Shown: piece after piece, positions 1-22,403 of the stretch
Position numbering within the stretch: the stretch's first letter is position 1
How the letters are laid out: the number at the start of each line of letters is the position of its first letter
Origin: Aplysia californica
Lineage: Eukaryota > Mollusca > Gastropoda > Aplysiida > Aplysiidae
Length of the DNA: 64,000 nt
Reading direction: 5' to 3'
Assembly: GCF_000002075.1 (NCBI RefSeq)
Contig: NW_004797301.1
Coordinates: 817,202 to 881,201 of the forward strand
The notes under the pieces: model-generated
Told to the model about the DNA's origin: nothing
The model's database searches: none
What the model saw: the letters and a program-made list of their open reading frames with translations, nothing else
Translations under genes and position numbers: made by a program

Positions 1-55
<55 letters not shown>

Positions 56-121
56 TCTCTCTCCCTCCCTCTCTCTCTCTCCCTCCCTCTCCCCCCTCCC
101 TCCTCCCCTTCTCTCTCGCTG
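1..121. repeat. CT-rich microsatellite
   Basis: Nearly pure CT dinucleotides passing into CCCTCC-type polypyrimidine. It lies in the intron upstream of the first visible PHKG exon, about 95 bp before a degenerate exon copy. Confidence 0.95.
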
Positions 122-216
122 TGTCTCTGAAAAGGGATGTCTAAGACCTGGAGTATCTTGCCTGCTTTGTGTGAGACTACTAGCACCAGCTGCAGCACAT
201 GTACTGCCTTCTGGCT

Positions 217-346
217 TTCCAACTGATTGTAATCTTTTTCTTCCCTTGTTTTTTTTAATTTTCAGAATATTCAATATTCATGCTACAGCTTATAGAAGCT
301 GTAGCCTTTCTACCCGATAAGGAGATTGTACATAGAGATCTTGCCA
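217..346 (+). pseudogene. Degenerate tandem copy of the PHKG HRDLK exon
   Basis: This 130-bp unit is followed directly by a second copy starting at 347, offset by 130 bp. The unit holds the end of the upstream intron (polypyrimidine tract and acceptor AG) plus the exon for the kinase catalytic loop. The downstream copy is the working exon (395-467). This upstream copy carries a 7-bp AATATTC duplication just after the acceptor, which shifts the frame, several substitutions, and no GT donor: the sequence runs straight into the second unit where the good copy has AAA|gtgagt. It therefore looks like a dead exon duplicate. An assembly join beside the CT repeat could produce a similar picture. Confidence 0.8.
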
Positions 347-394
347 TTCCAATTGATTGTAATCTTTTTCTTCCCTTGTTTTTTTTATTTTCAG

Positions 395-12005
<11,611 letters not shown>

Positions 12006-12470
12006 TGATCACCGTCAGTGTCTCCCCTGTCTCTCTCTCACTTACTCGCTAGCTCTCACTCTCTACCACCCCTGTGCTGCTGTTTAGGTTGTTCAAAAGT
12101 CTTCATTTTTTATACCGCTATGCATTCGTTTTTGTAAGTAGGTATTGTTTTTAAGCTTTTTTTTTTTTTTAGGGGGTTCTAATTTCATCAGCATTTGATA
12201 TCATGGTTGTTTGTTGTATGTTATGTTTTAGACCTTCAGTTACTCAGGTCTTTTAGGAGGTAGGCTGCTTCTTTGCCCCTGCCTGTTAGTCGCCAATTCC
12301 CCCCTCCCACTCCCCCATCCCCGGCTAGTGCAATACCTAAGCACTTCGCCCCAGACACCCCAGTTTGATGTCATCTGTACCGAAATGTACATGTGATTTT
12401 TTCCATAAGTGTAAAGTCTCTCCCTTTTTTCCTCCTTTCTCGGGCTGAGAATTGGGCACAGTTCCCTGAT

Positions 12471-12645
12471 AGGTAGTTGGTGGATGCTTTGATGTGTTGT
12501 GCTCCTTTTTTCCTATCGAACACCTATCGTCGGTTTTTCCTCTCCTTCTTTGTGTTTGTTACTCTTTTGCAACTCCTGTAATCTTCGCTACTTATATGAT
12601 CTAATCGCGTTGCCAGTGCTGCATAACTCTTACAAAAGCTAAATA
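12471..12645 (+). mobile_element. SINE family A copy
   Basis: GTAGTTGGTGGATGC head, CTATCGAACACCTATCGTC middle, and a GTTGCCAGTGCTGCATAACT tail. Diverged; probably within the PHKG 3' UTR. Confidence 0.8.
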
Positions 12646-12954
12646 TAAAAACAGTTCCCCGCTCTTGAAATTACCTGTTTGTGTATAGAAGGAAAGAAAA
12701 CTCATTTGAAAGCAAAGTTTAGGGAATGTCTCTCAGACCTTCATCGTTGAGAGTGTTGTAAATGAAGCTGCCCTGTTGAAGTGGCCTGATGAACCCCATG
12801 CAACCCTCCAGGGCGGTGCTACTGACTGAAGTGTCTTTAGGCCTTTCCCAATGGGGGGGACATTAACATGTTCTTATGCACAGTAGAATTGTAGATGGGC
12901 TGATTCATCAATGTCATGCTCATAACTGTGCCAGAACTGCAACAGGGAACTGCT

Positions 12955-13200
12955 GCTTTTTCTGTTCTTATCCTTACTATCCTCATTTTTTCCTCTACTT
13001 CTTTTGTATGTTTGTCACACTCTTGTGACCCTCTATTTCCGGGGTGCCTTGATAGTCGATGTAGACTTTGTGCTGTTGAAGCTAGAGAGGTGAGCAGAGT
13101 AAGCCTGACTCCCTGTAAAGACTTCTCTGTTGAAATCCTCCCCTTGGCGCTCATGTGACCTTATGCAGTCACGAGTGCCGTAAAAGCTCTACTAAAACTA
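12955..13200 (+). mobile_element. SINE family A copy, interrupted
   Basis: The middle of family A (TTCTTATCC...GTTTGTCACACTCTTGTGACC) breaks off at about 13040. About 105 bp of other sequence follows, then the family tail returns (TGTGACCTTATGCAGTCACG, GTAAAAGC..TACTAAAACTAAA). Confidence 0.65.
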
Positions 13201-13777
13201 AAAGAATATTTCTCCTGGCTTGAACTACAACTGTGAGTAGTCTCAGTTGTAGAGACTGTAGGTGCTGTGTGCTAATATGATAGTAATAACTGCATCAGTG
13301 CAATTATTATTTCTTTTATTAGTGCAGTGTAATGAGACAAAGCTCATCAGCACACAGTCTAAACAAGCTACCCATGGGCTTTGGTTGCAGTTCCCTTAAA
13401 GCAAATGAGTAGAACTATCGAGAGGGATCGAAACAACAAAAAAAACCCAGGTGTAAAACCTTGGGTCGTGATCTGAGAAAATCCGCACCACTCTGTTCTT
13501 GTGTGGTCTTATTTGTTATAAAACTTGTTGTTTTAACACTTTGTAATTTTTAACTCTTTCAAGACAAATCTCTTATGGTGTAAAATACAGAAATGATTGG
13601 TTATGGCACTGATTTATTGAGGATATGTCAGGAAAGAGTTAATTTTTGAAGATTGAGCTGACACAGTTGTCAGATTCATGTGTTGCGTTGCTTTATGTGC
13701 TACTGATTTTTCCTAAAGTATAACAAAGTTATATGACTGTCTTGCTGCTTTTCTTTATTAATTTCTTTGGATGGGAA

Positions 13778-13783
13778 AATAAA
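13778..13783 (+). promoter_or_regulatory. Candidate polyadenylation signal AATAAA
   Basis: First canonical AATAAA seen downstream of the PHKG stop codon, about 1.77 kb after it. No cleavage evidence. Confidence 0.35.
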
Positions 13784-15446
13784 GGTTTTGACAATGCTCT
13801 GACAAAGAGAGAAAACAACAACAACAAAACATTTTTCTTGCAAAACAGTAGAAATTGTTGTAGTTTTTAAGCTTCATAAGGGAAACTGAAATGTAGCGTA
13901 AAGAAGGATAAGTCATTTTCTTACTATATATCCCCTCTAGTGTGTTCTGATCATGCAGTTCAGAAGCCCCCCTCCCCTCCCCTTGTCCAGTGTACCGGAG
14001 GCACCATGTCCTCAGATTGTAAAGGAACTCGTTTCTGTTTGTGCAGAAAGAGACAGCAGTGTTGTGAGTAGCTAGGAATATTTGAATACATGCATGGCAC
14101 TTATAGATGGTTCATTGTTCATTCACTTATAGATGGCCAGCTGTTCAGGTGTACTGAGCCCAAAATTTTGAAAATGTTTTTTTACTGCAGTTTTGTTAAT
14201 CATTTGTATCAGTTTTATGTCTTTGAGAAATATTGTATATGAATTCAAATTCTAAATTTTGAAGGAAAAAAAATATTGGTAGAAAATACACATAAGTAAG
14301 GATCAATTTTTAAAAGGACAATATGTTTTTTTCTCTCTCCTGATAAACCTCGTTTTTTGGGCCTAGAGCAATTGACCAGCTTGTTGATGCTGTGCTCTGT
14401 GAAAAGTGGAGAAGACAAAACTCCTCCACACCGGTATCTGTTTGTTGCTTATGTTGGTGATCACTTCTTCTGACGGGATGATGAATAATTTTGTGGCGCA
14501 AGCTGGGCCGTTTTGTCAATAACCACAAAAAGTCTTGAGTTTTCTGATAGCATTTTTCGATTTTGATACTTAATTGTTTTTTAATTTTAAAAAAAAATTA
14601 TCAGTTGTTGAGGTGTCTAGCTGCATAAATCTCTTTTAGCTACGGTCACAAGTACACAGGCCTCGAAAGTTTTTCACTTCGACTGTCGTGATACTGGACT
14701 TTTTTCAGCTGTATATCTGGCTTGCCTAGGTTGAAAATGTTCCGCTCACTTAGTGCTGTTGTCAGAGAAGGAGCATTTTTTGTTCTCTGGTAGCAGTATG
14801 CTGAAGGTTGGAACAGTTTGTGGGTGTTTTATTTGAGATCATTTCCAGGTATCGTCATATTTGTGTTTTAGCTGATGGTCAAAGTCTGATGTGCATATAC
14901 ATGTTCTCACTTGTCAAAATTTAGTTCGTGGCTTGAGCAGTTATGATATAACTGACCATGTGATAAGTTGTTATAGACTCATCTGGTGTCTTAATACATT
15001 CTACCATGCATGATGCATTATTTCTTGTAAGCCGTTAAGATGAGGCCCGAGTCATTGAGACAATGGCTGTGTAATAATCCTCAATAGTGGCTTTGAAAGA
15101 CATTTATGTTTGTTCTGAGCAGTTGTCAGCAACCTAAGCAGGTGCTTAGTTTTGGAAGTTTTTGTGTTATGTAAAAAAAAAGCCACCAAAAAAAACAATT
15201 CATACAGTGATTGTCATTCAGTGCCAGGAAAAGGCTGGGCAGACAGAAACCACAGTGAGATGGTGTAGAATTAGTATTTAAGTACCACCAGGTTCTAGAA
15301 GTAAAGTTTTCAGTGTATTGATTTTATTTGGAAGGGTTATGGGAGAACTTGTTGACTTTGGTGCTTTGTTGATGTGCTCTCAACACCCTAGAGATTTTGC
15401 ACTTGTCTGTATGTGTGAAAGTCGTGTGTGTCTAATGAAGAACATT

Positions 15447-15810
15447 GGAGAAAATGACGATTGCCTTGTGGTTAGCCTATCGGACTCATAACCATAAGAT
15501 CGTGGGTTCAGATCTTGTTAGGGGCACGATATTGTGTCCTTGGAAAAGGTCCATAACCCAAATTTTCCTCACGTCACTCAGGTGAGAATGGGTGCCCGGC
15601 TATAGACTGTGAAAGATCTTGTCAGTTTGTGTTTTATTAAGCATGTGCAATTCGCAGTTTGCACTGTATGCTTCATGGGAAGCCGAGAATGTTTCTGAGT
15701 GTTCTTGGGTGTGCTGTAGAAATAATAGTTGTAAAGCGCATAAACATAAAGCTTGGTGGAGAGCGTGGATATGTGCTGTTTAATGCAAGTATTATTATCA
15801 TTATTTTGTC
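15447..15810 (+). mobile_element. SINE family C (tRNA head, MetaSINE-like core)
   Basis: tRNA-like head with A box CCTTGTGGTTAGCC and B box GGGTTCAGATC, then the conserved core (GTGTCCTTGGAAAAGG, AATTTTCCTCAC, ATGGGTGCCCGGCTATAGAC), a GTAAAGCGCATAAA stretch and an ATT-type tail. The head is diverged, so an old copy. Compare the better copy at 27867-28225. Confidence 0.85.
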
Positions 15811-18189
15811 ACTGCATGCCATCTTTGACTGTTTGAAGGTATTTATCAGTATGTCTCGTCTGGGTTTTTTTACCATGAGTTTGGGTCTTCTGCCGTGGTT
15901 TGCCTCCCCCTCCCTGCCCTCCTGCAGTGCTGGTCATGTGTTTGTGCCGTAAACAGATTTTACTCTGAGAATACTCACACTTTGGTTGTAAACAATGTAG
16001 CATTAACTTCTTCTTACCAATTTTAATCTCAGCCACTAAATACTTTTGTAAAAATTTGCTTCCAATGTTTGCCATTGTTATGGTGAATGTTAGCTTTAAG
16101 TTAGTCAGTCTCATAAAGCAACTCGTCATTTGATGAATGCCAGGTTTTGTAAGATTTGTATTGATGTTCACATAACTTGCTTATTGACTGAACTCGTATT
16201 TCAAATTTTAAACATTTTGTGGGGTTTTTCAGGGTTGGGGAAGGGGGTCTGTTGTCTTAGCTCTGATGTTAAATATGTGAAGATTTCACTGCACTTCAAC
16301 CCATTCTCTTACCTTAGCCTTGTACAGTACTATTGACAGAGATGAAAATGAAAAAACAGCACTCAGCACCTTGAATGAAAATGGGCGTTTTATTATTTTT
16401 TAAAATGTTCATTTGTCTGTGGAGGTGGTCCAAAGTCAAAAGTTAGTTTATTGATAGTTTATCGTGATGTTCTCAGTTTTGTCATGTGCATACATTTTAT
16501 TTATTGGTAGACCTGTTTTGATTTTACATTTGGTGCTATTGATATGTTTGCGTAACTCATTTGTAGAAGATGAAAAGTGAAGTAGTTTGAAAAGGATACA
16601 CTAGTGGCAGGTTTGGTCTCCTAAAAATGAACGCAGGTCATTTTTGTTTATGTGAAGGAAGGTGATGTACTCTGGCCTGTGTAGTGATATGTAAAGATTT
16701 CAGCATGGAAGACTACTGCACAACTCCCGAGGTATTGTATTCAGTCACTAAAAATGTATCATGTATGAATTGATTATGACCTCTGTTTTCCAGTCTGCGT
16801 TCGACACAACCACGAATCATACTTTTCCTTATTCACCTGGTGTAACATCGAAGTGTTTGAATGAGAAGTCAAAGAAGAAGACATTGAAGTGTCATTCACA
16901 ACCCGGTCTAAAGTATGCTTGTGCGAGGCTGATAGATTGATTTGATATACTTTATCGGAGTTTGGTTTAGATACAGTGTATCTATCTTGTTAAATGCCTC
17001 CAGAACCGGTTGCAGAAAATGTATACAAGGCTTACGAATGCTCTCCCTGTTGTCTTAAGAGTGTGTGACAAATTATGGTTTTTATGGTAGAACTTCTGAT
17101 GACTTGCAATAAGTTTGGGGTTTGAGGATTTCTTTTTCAGGCTTGAGCAATGTTAGATATCCCTCTTCTTAATGGGGAGTTACTACTTTGTTGTGCAAAC
17201 TGAATGAAGAGAGAATTTATTGACATCTTTTCTCCTAGTCCTCCTTTCAGACGTGAATGATTGCCAACTGATACTAGTCATTGACAAGGGTGGTTCTCTG
17301 GCTTAGTCTGACATTTGCATCATGTAGAACTGAGCCAATAACCACATCCACAAGAATTGAAGGGCTATTAAAATATCCATCAGACCGGTACAGTATGTTG
17401 TACATAAATAACGTAGCTTTGACAATCGGAATAAATGAAGTAGGGAACAATGCGTGATAAGAATGAGTTAGCCAACTTTAGCTGTGATGGTTTTGACCAT
17501 CACTTGATATATTGAAATCTAGAAGGTGTGGTGTGTGCTATAACTAATTCAGCAATCTGTTGACTCACAAACAGATTGATAATGCGTAGGCTCTAAAGAG
17601 CTCTTCTTCCAATCATCTTTGAAACTTTCCAGAGAGCTACATTGATTTTATTTAATGTTCTCCTTTGCACAGTGAACTATGGATGCCATGATCAGCCTGT
17701 AGGCTATAGTTGAAAGGTAAAAGTGTCCTTATTTATTTGGCTGAGTTAAGGTGAACATGCCCTTTTTTTTTTATTTGAACATGAAAAGGGTAGACAATAT
17801 TTCTTGTGCTAAAGGACAAGTGAATGTATCCTTATTTATTTTTGCATGAAATGAAAGACAGTTTTCTTAACACAAAATTACAAAAAGTTGAGAAAAAGAC
17901 GAATGTGCATGTTTTGGGGTTTTTAAATGGGAAAAATTTCTTCTTTTTTTTTTTCTAATGTGAGATCTGGTTGTGGTTTTAGCTTTTTTCACTTGGTGAG
18001 GAATGAATGTAGTATGTTTGAAATGGAAGGAGAAGTAATGAGATTGTGATGGAAGGAAAGAAGTAATGACAGTGTGATGGAAGGAAACGAGAGGGATGAA
18101 CTGATATGAGAGAGATTGATGGTAAGAACTAATTGAGAGTGTAATGGAGAGAAAGAACTGATATAATGAGAGGGATGATGGGAAAGGAC

Positions 18190-18222
18190 TTACGTGTGTG
18201 TGTGTGTGTGTGTGTGTGTGTC
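18190..18222. repeat. GT microsatellite
   Basis: About 16 GT dinucleotides. Confidence 0.95.
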
Positions 18223-19636
18223 AGAGGGAATGAGCTGGTGTGAGTAGGGTAGAGATCTTTGTAGAAGCTGTAGCTAGTTGAGGCTGATGTGAGAAAATGC
18301 ACCTTGTACTTGCTGTAATGTAAAGAAAAATAATGTAGTATGTTCACTGTATGCAATGATGGGTTGAAGATTATTTGAATGTGAGCACGAATTTTGATTA
18401 TTTCAGATGCCATTTTGAGCCTAGAGTACATATGTGATGACTAATATGGGATATGGCCTTTCAGCAAAATTCTCGAGAGTACCGTTGTTATTAAACGATT
18501 ATTTGTATGGTTAACAGTTAAAGGTACCGGTAATTACAGATTTTGTAACTTAACCCTTGTCTCAAATGTTGGTTAATATGGTGTCTTTTGAGGCATGGTA
18601 GAGGCAGTGAGTTCTGTTGAGTAGATTATGCCCACTTTATCGCACTGCAGTGTTTGAGAAAGGCTCCAGGTATGCATGAATGAACAAATATAATGGACCT
18701 GCCATAATAGCCCATTAGCTTCTGAGTGAGGTCAGTGAGAGACTGTCATTATCCTATCATATAGCCCATGTACCCCCACTTGTCCCAATCTTAATCACCC
18801 CTGCATACAATATTCCTTGCATTGCATACAAATATATCACCTGTGTGTTTGTGAATATTCCTTGCATTGCATACAAATATCACCTGTATGTTTGTGTATG
18901 TGTGCATGTACCTATGTGTGTGTGTATGTGAACCTCTGAACCTTCTTCTGATATGAGGTTAAGGTTCAGAGGCTGAGAAGTGGATTAAAGTACTAAAGCC
19001 GAGTATGTTTCAAAAGCCGAGACATATTTTGTTTTGTTTTTGTAGACTAACTGGCCCATCCTGTAAAAAAAAAAAAGGTTGTTACCTGCATGTGTTTTGA
19101 CAGCTTTGATATATATAAATATATATATATATATATACAGTCAATGCAACCTTTTGATGCCCAATGCGACAAAGTGATATGTACATTTCACACTCTTTAA
19201 AACGTGGATGCCATTAACGTGCACATTTTGTCTATTGAAGTTATTAAAATCTCAAAGATATTGAGTGTTGCTTGTTTGTTGGGTTTTTTTCCAAAATAAA
19301 ATTTGACATGAGTTGTACTTGGGAGTTGTATCACTTTATTTCTTCACTTTTTTTTTTTAATGAATATTTCTGCGCACTTACTCTGCTGAATGGTTAGTCT
19401 TTCTTTCCTTCCTTTTATTGTTTCTCTCTATCTTACTTACTATTTCCGCGTACTTAAAGACTGTGATTGTATTGATGTGCATTTCTTTTCTCAAACTAAC
19501 AAATATATAGGCTTCATTTAGTCTGTCACATTCATGGATAGCATACAACTACTCCCTTTCACGTTCAGTTTTAGAAGTAAGTGTTGATAGATAGACAAAC
19601 AGGTAGAAAGATTTTATGTAGACTAAACATGTTATG

Positions 19637-20155
19637 GGGACTCTCATGGTCTTGAGGTTATGGTGTTCGCCTCTCATTCAATGAGTAATAGGTACCAAAT
19701 TCGAAACCTGACAGCAGCGGAAAAGTTTCTTCTCTAAAAGGTTCTACTTTCACCTCCTTTCCTGCTCTCTATGTACTGTCGTCTGCTTTCGTCTCCATTT
19801 TCAGCGCCCCCCCTGTCCCTTTTTGCCTCCCAACTCTTTCTGCAGCCTTTTTACTACTAATCATAGGCTCCTTTTTACTACTATCTTTCAGTCACACCCC
19901 TGATCTCAGGCAGGGTAAGTAAGATTCAACACCTAGCTTTCTCTGATGAGGGCAAAAAATCTTGGCGGTCCAGTGTGCAAGTTGCACACGTCAAAGATCC
20001 CTTGGTGGTCCAAAATCTATAAGAGTAGGCTTCAGCTGTCATCCGTGCAAAATTCAGAACTAGTTCCTACCAAACTGAAAACGTTTAATCTGTCCCGCGC
20101 ACTCATATGACCCTATGCAGTTGCAAACGCCATAAGACACGTATCAAAACAAACA
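19637..20155 (+). mobile_element. SINE family B (tRNA head, family-A-type tail)
   Basis: Head GGGGACTCTCATGGTCTTGA with a decayed B box (AAATTCGAAACC), a ~350-bp body including AGATCCCTTGGTGGTCCAAA, and a tail ATATGACCCTATGCAGTTGC ending in ATAAGACACGTATCAAAAC. It is the longest uninterrupted family B copy in the window. Confidence 0.85.
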
Positions 20156-20204
20156 AGAAGACATTGTGGACTGAGAGACAACAGACAGGCAGTGGGTTGT
20201 TTAG

Positions 20205-20390
20205 TTTTAGTATAGGTTTTACAGCGCTTGCAACACAATAAGGTCATATAAGTGCTGAAGATTAGGGGTGTTACAAGAGAGTAACAAACACAAAAAGGAA
20301 GGGGAAAAGAAGGAGGGGAGATAGAGACGATAGATTTTTTATAGGAAAGAAGGAGCAAACCACACCAGAGCACCCACCAACCACCCACGG
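20205..20390 (-). mobile_element. SINE family A copy with ~15-bp target duplication
   Basis: Reverse orientation, flanked by CAGTGGGTTGTTTAG (20190-20204) and CAGTAGGTTGATTAG (20391-20405), two mismatches, so moderately old. It lies just beyond the family B SINE. Confidence 0.88.
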
Positions 20391-20489
20391 CAGTAGGTTG
20401 ATTAGAAAGTGTAATTTGAGAGTGTGAAAAAAAGGGACCTTATAGCTACTGACTGGATAGGTAACCAACCTCTGTGTGTGCAGGTAACC

Positions 20490-20600
20490 AAATTCAGAGA
20501 GAGAGTGTGTATGTGTGTGTGCATGTGTGTGTGTATGTGTGTGTGCACACACATGTGGGTGTTTGTATGTATGTGCGAGTGTGTCTGTGTATATGAGAGT
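20490..20600. repeat. Imperfect GT/TATG repeat
   Basis: GTGTAT/GTGTGC dinucleotide-type tract; histidine/threonine frames on the reverse strand are artefacts. Confidence 0.9.
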
Positions 20601-20639
20601 ATGGAGTGTATGTTTGCTTTAGTTGTGCTCATTGGAATG

Positions 20640-21182
20640 TGAAGGAGAGAAAGAAGAGCACCAGTGTGTGAGAAAGATGGAGAGAAGGACAGACAGATGA
20701 GACGAAGAGAGAAAGTTAGAGACAGACAGACAGAAAACAGTGAGAAAGACGGAGAGAATGACAGATGAGACGAAGAGAGAAAGTTAGAGACAGACAGACA
20801 GATAACAGTGAGAAAGACGGAGAGAATGACAGACAGATGAGACGAAGAGAGAAAGTTAGAGACAGACAGACAGAAAACAGTGAGAAAGACGGAGAGAATG
20901 ACAGATGAGACGAAGAGAGAAAGTTAGAGACAGACAGACAGATAACAGTGAGAAAGACGGAGAGAATGACAGACAGATGAGACGAAGAGAGAAAGTTAGA
21001 GACAGACAGACAGACAGACAGACAGATAACAGTGAGAAAGACGGAGAGAAAGATAGATGAGACAAAGAGAGAAAGTTAGAGACAGACAGACAGACAGACA
21101 GAAAACAGTGAGAAAGACGGAGAGAGAATGACAAACAGATGAGAGAAAGAGAGAAAGTTAGAGACAGACAGATAGATAACAA
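20640..21182. repeat. ~70-bp purine-rich minisatellite with dimer order
   Basis: About seven units containing GAGACGAAGAGAGAAAGTTA, GACAGACAGACAG and AACAGTGAGAAAGACGGAGA. Two unit types alternate (ACAGACAGATGAGACG versus ACAGATGAGACG, and AAAACAG versus GATAACAG), giving a ~140-bp higher-order dimer. The right edge touches the TTAA of a piggyBac-like MITE. Confidence 0.93.
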
Positions 21183-21186
21183 TTAA

Positions 21187-21492
21187 CCCTTCCAGCCCCA
21201 GCCATCTTTTTGCACTCCCTAACCCCAGTCCCAGCCAATACAGCAGTATGTTAGAAAAAGAGGCATGCATTCTAAAAAGCGATGTTGTATCTTTGTAATT
21301 AGGTTTAGATAATAAAGTATAACCATGTTTGAAGGTAAATGAATAAATATTACGAAAATTAAACTTTAATTAGGTTAGCTAATTTCGAAAAATGAGCAAA
21401 TTCAGTACACCATGAAACTGAGAATGTACGATCTTGGGACAATGGGAGGTACAAGCGCTGCTGAAAATGTACACGCTTGGGGCTGGAGTCTG
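21187..21492 (-). mobile_element. piggyBac-like MITE family 1, second copy
   Basis: TTAA at 21183-21186, then CCCTTCCAGCCCCAGCCAT, which matches the right end of 7857-8429 in reverse. The far end carries the complement of the CAGCCCCA...TGTACATTTTCAG end. The right TTAA is not preserved. It lacks the SINE found in the other copy, so that SINE came later. Confidence 0.75.
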
Positions 21493-21671
21493 GGCACCCC
21501 CTTCAACTACTGGTAACCTATCAGTAACACTAATAACAAAGTCTAAAAATATACCGTACACAAATAATTATAGAGTCAGCATCTTTATTGTTTAGGCACA
21601 TTCTTCTCGTCATATAATTAGAATAGGGCGGGTGAGAGACAGAGAAACAAAAGAATAAAGCAACAAATCTG

Positions 21672-21885
21672 AGGCATCATGGTGAAATTTGGTGCTCGTC
21701 AAAATAATGAAATCGAAGAAACAGGCATTTTTCCTCCAGTTCGGCAATTTTCATCAATTTATTAATTTTTTTTTTTGACTCATCGCATTGTTTGTCAGTA
21801 TAAAAACACATTTTCGTGTGAATTATCCTGAAAAACGTTGATTAATGGAACAAAATATAGGCAAATTTTCAGACTAAAGTAATGT
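21672..21885 (+). mobile_element. TIR element family D, right half missing
   Basis: Left inverted repeat (GTGAAATTTGGTGCTCGTCA) and body as far as AACGTTGATTAATGG, then similarity stops. Confidence 0.75.
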
Positions 21886-22403
21886 GTAAAACTAAAGAAG
21901 CAGCTGCTCTCACAAACAGTTACAACACACATCAATACTTGGCCCGACTCGTCACAGGCTTGCCAGAACTTCTCATCCACCACATTCAAGTCAGAAAAAA
22001 AAAAAATCGGATAAAAATATTTCAGTCTTTTTTTCAAAAAATGACTTGTGCAGCATTCACAAAAATGACTTGGAACACCCCAACTACTTATTTTCGTTGA
22101 AATCTCAAAACTAATTTAATTTACAAATTACATATCACTGGTTATTAAGGCTACATCATATATGGTAGTAAAATGTGGCCACAGCAGGCAAATACAAATC
22201 ACAGCTGTGAATAGGATCAAACCAGACTGTCCTTCCTCTTCAAGTGACAGGGTCTGAAACAGATGTTGGCAATCATGGTTCACAACTCATTTCTTGGCAT
22301 GGTTGCTCTAAAAGAAAAACCTTGTATCATTTTGGTCTTTTCCTGTCACCCATCTGTTGAAGTTTTTCTAAGGAAGTTATTTTTAGTCTACCTCGGACTG
22401 TCT

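Larger units (their letters stand above)
12006..13800 (+). other. Probable PHKG 3' UTR
   Basis: Begins after TGA at 12003-12005 with a pyrimidine-rich stretch. It contains SINE A copies at 12471-12645 and 12955-13200. The first clear AATAAA on the + strand is at 13778-13783. Its extent is inferred, and longer isoforms using AATAAA near 17431 or 19295 are possible. Confidence 0.45.
13801..19630. other. Long region without a recognised gene
   Basis: Mostly single-copy-looking A/T-rich DNA with one SINE (15447-15810), a GT run (18190-18222) and an AT run near 19104-19138. It could be distal PHKG 3' UTR or intergenic. No domain-bearing frame was found. Confidence 0.5.
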
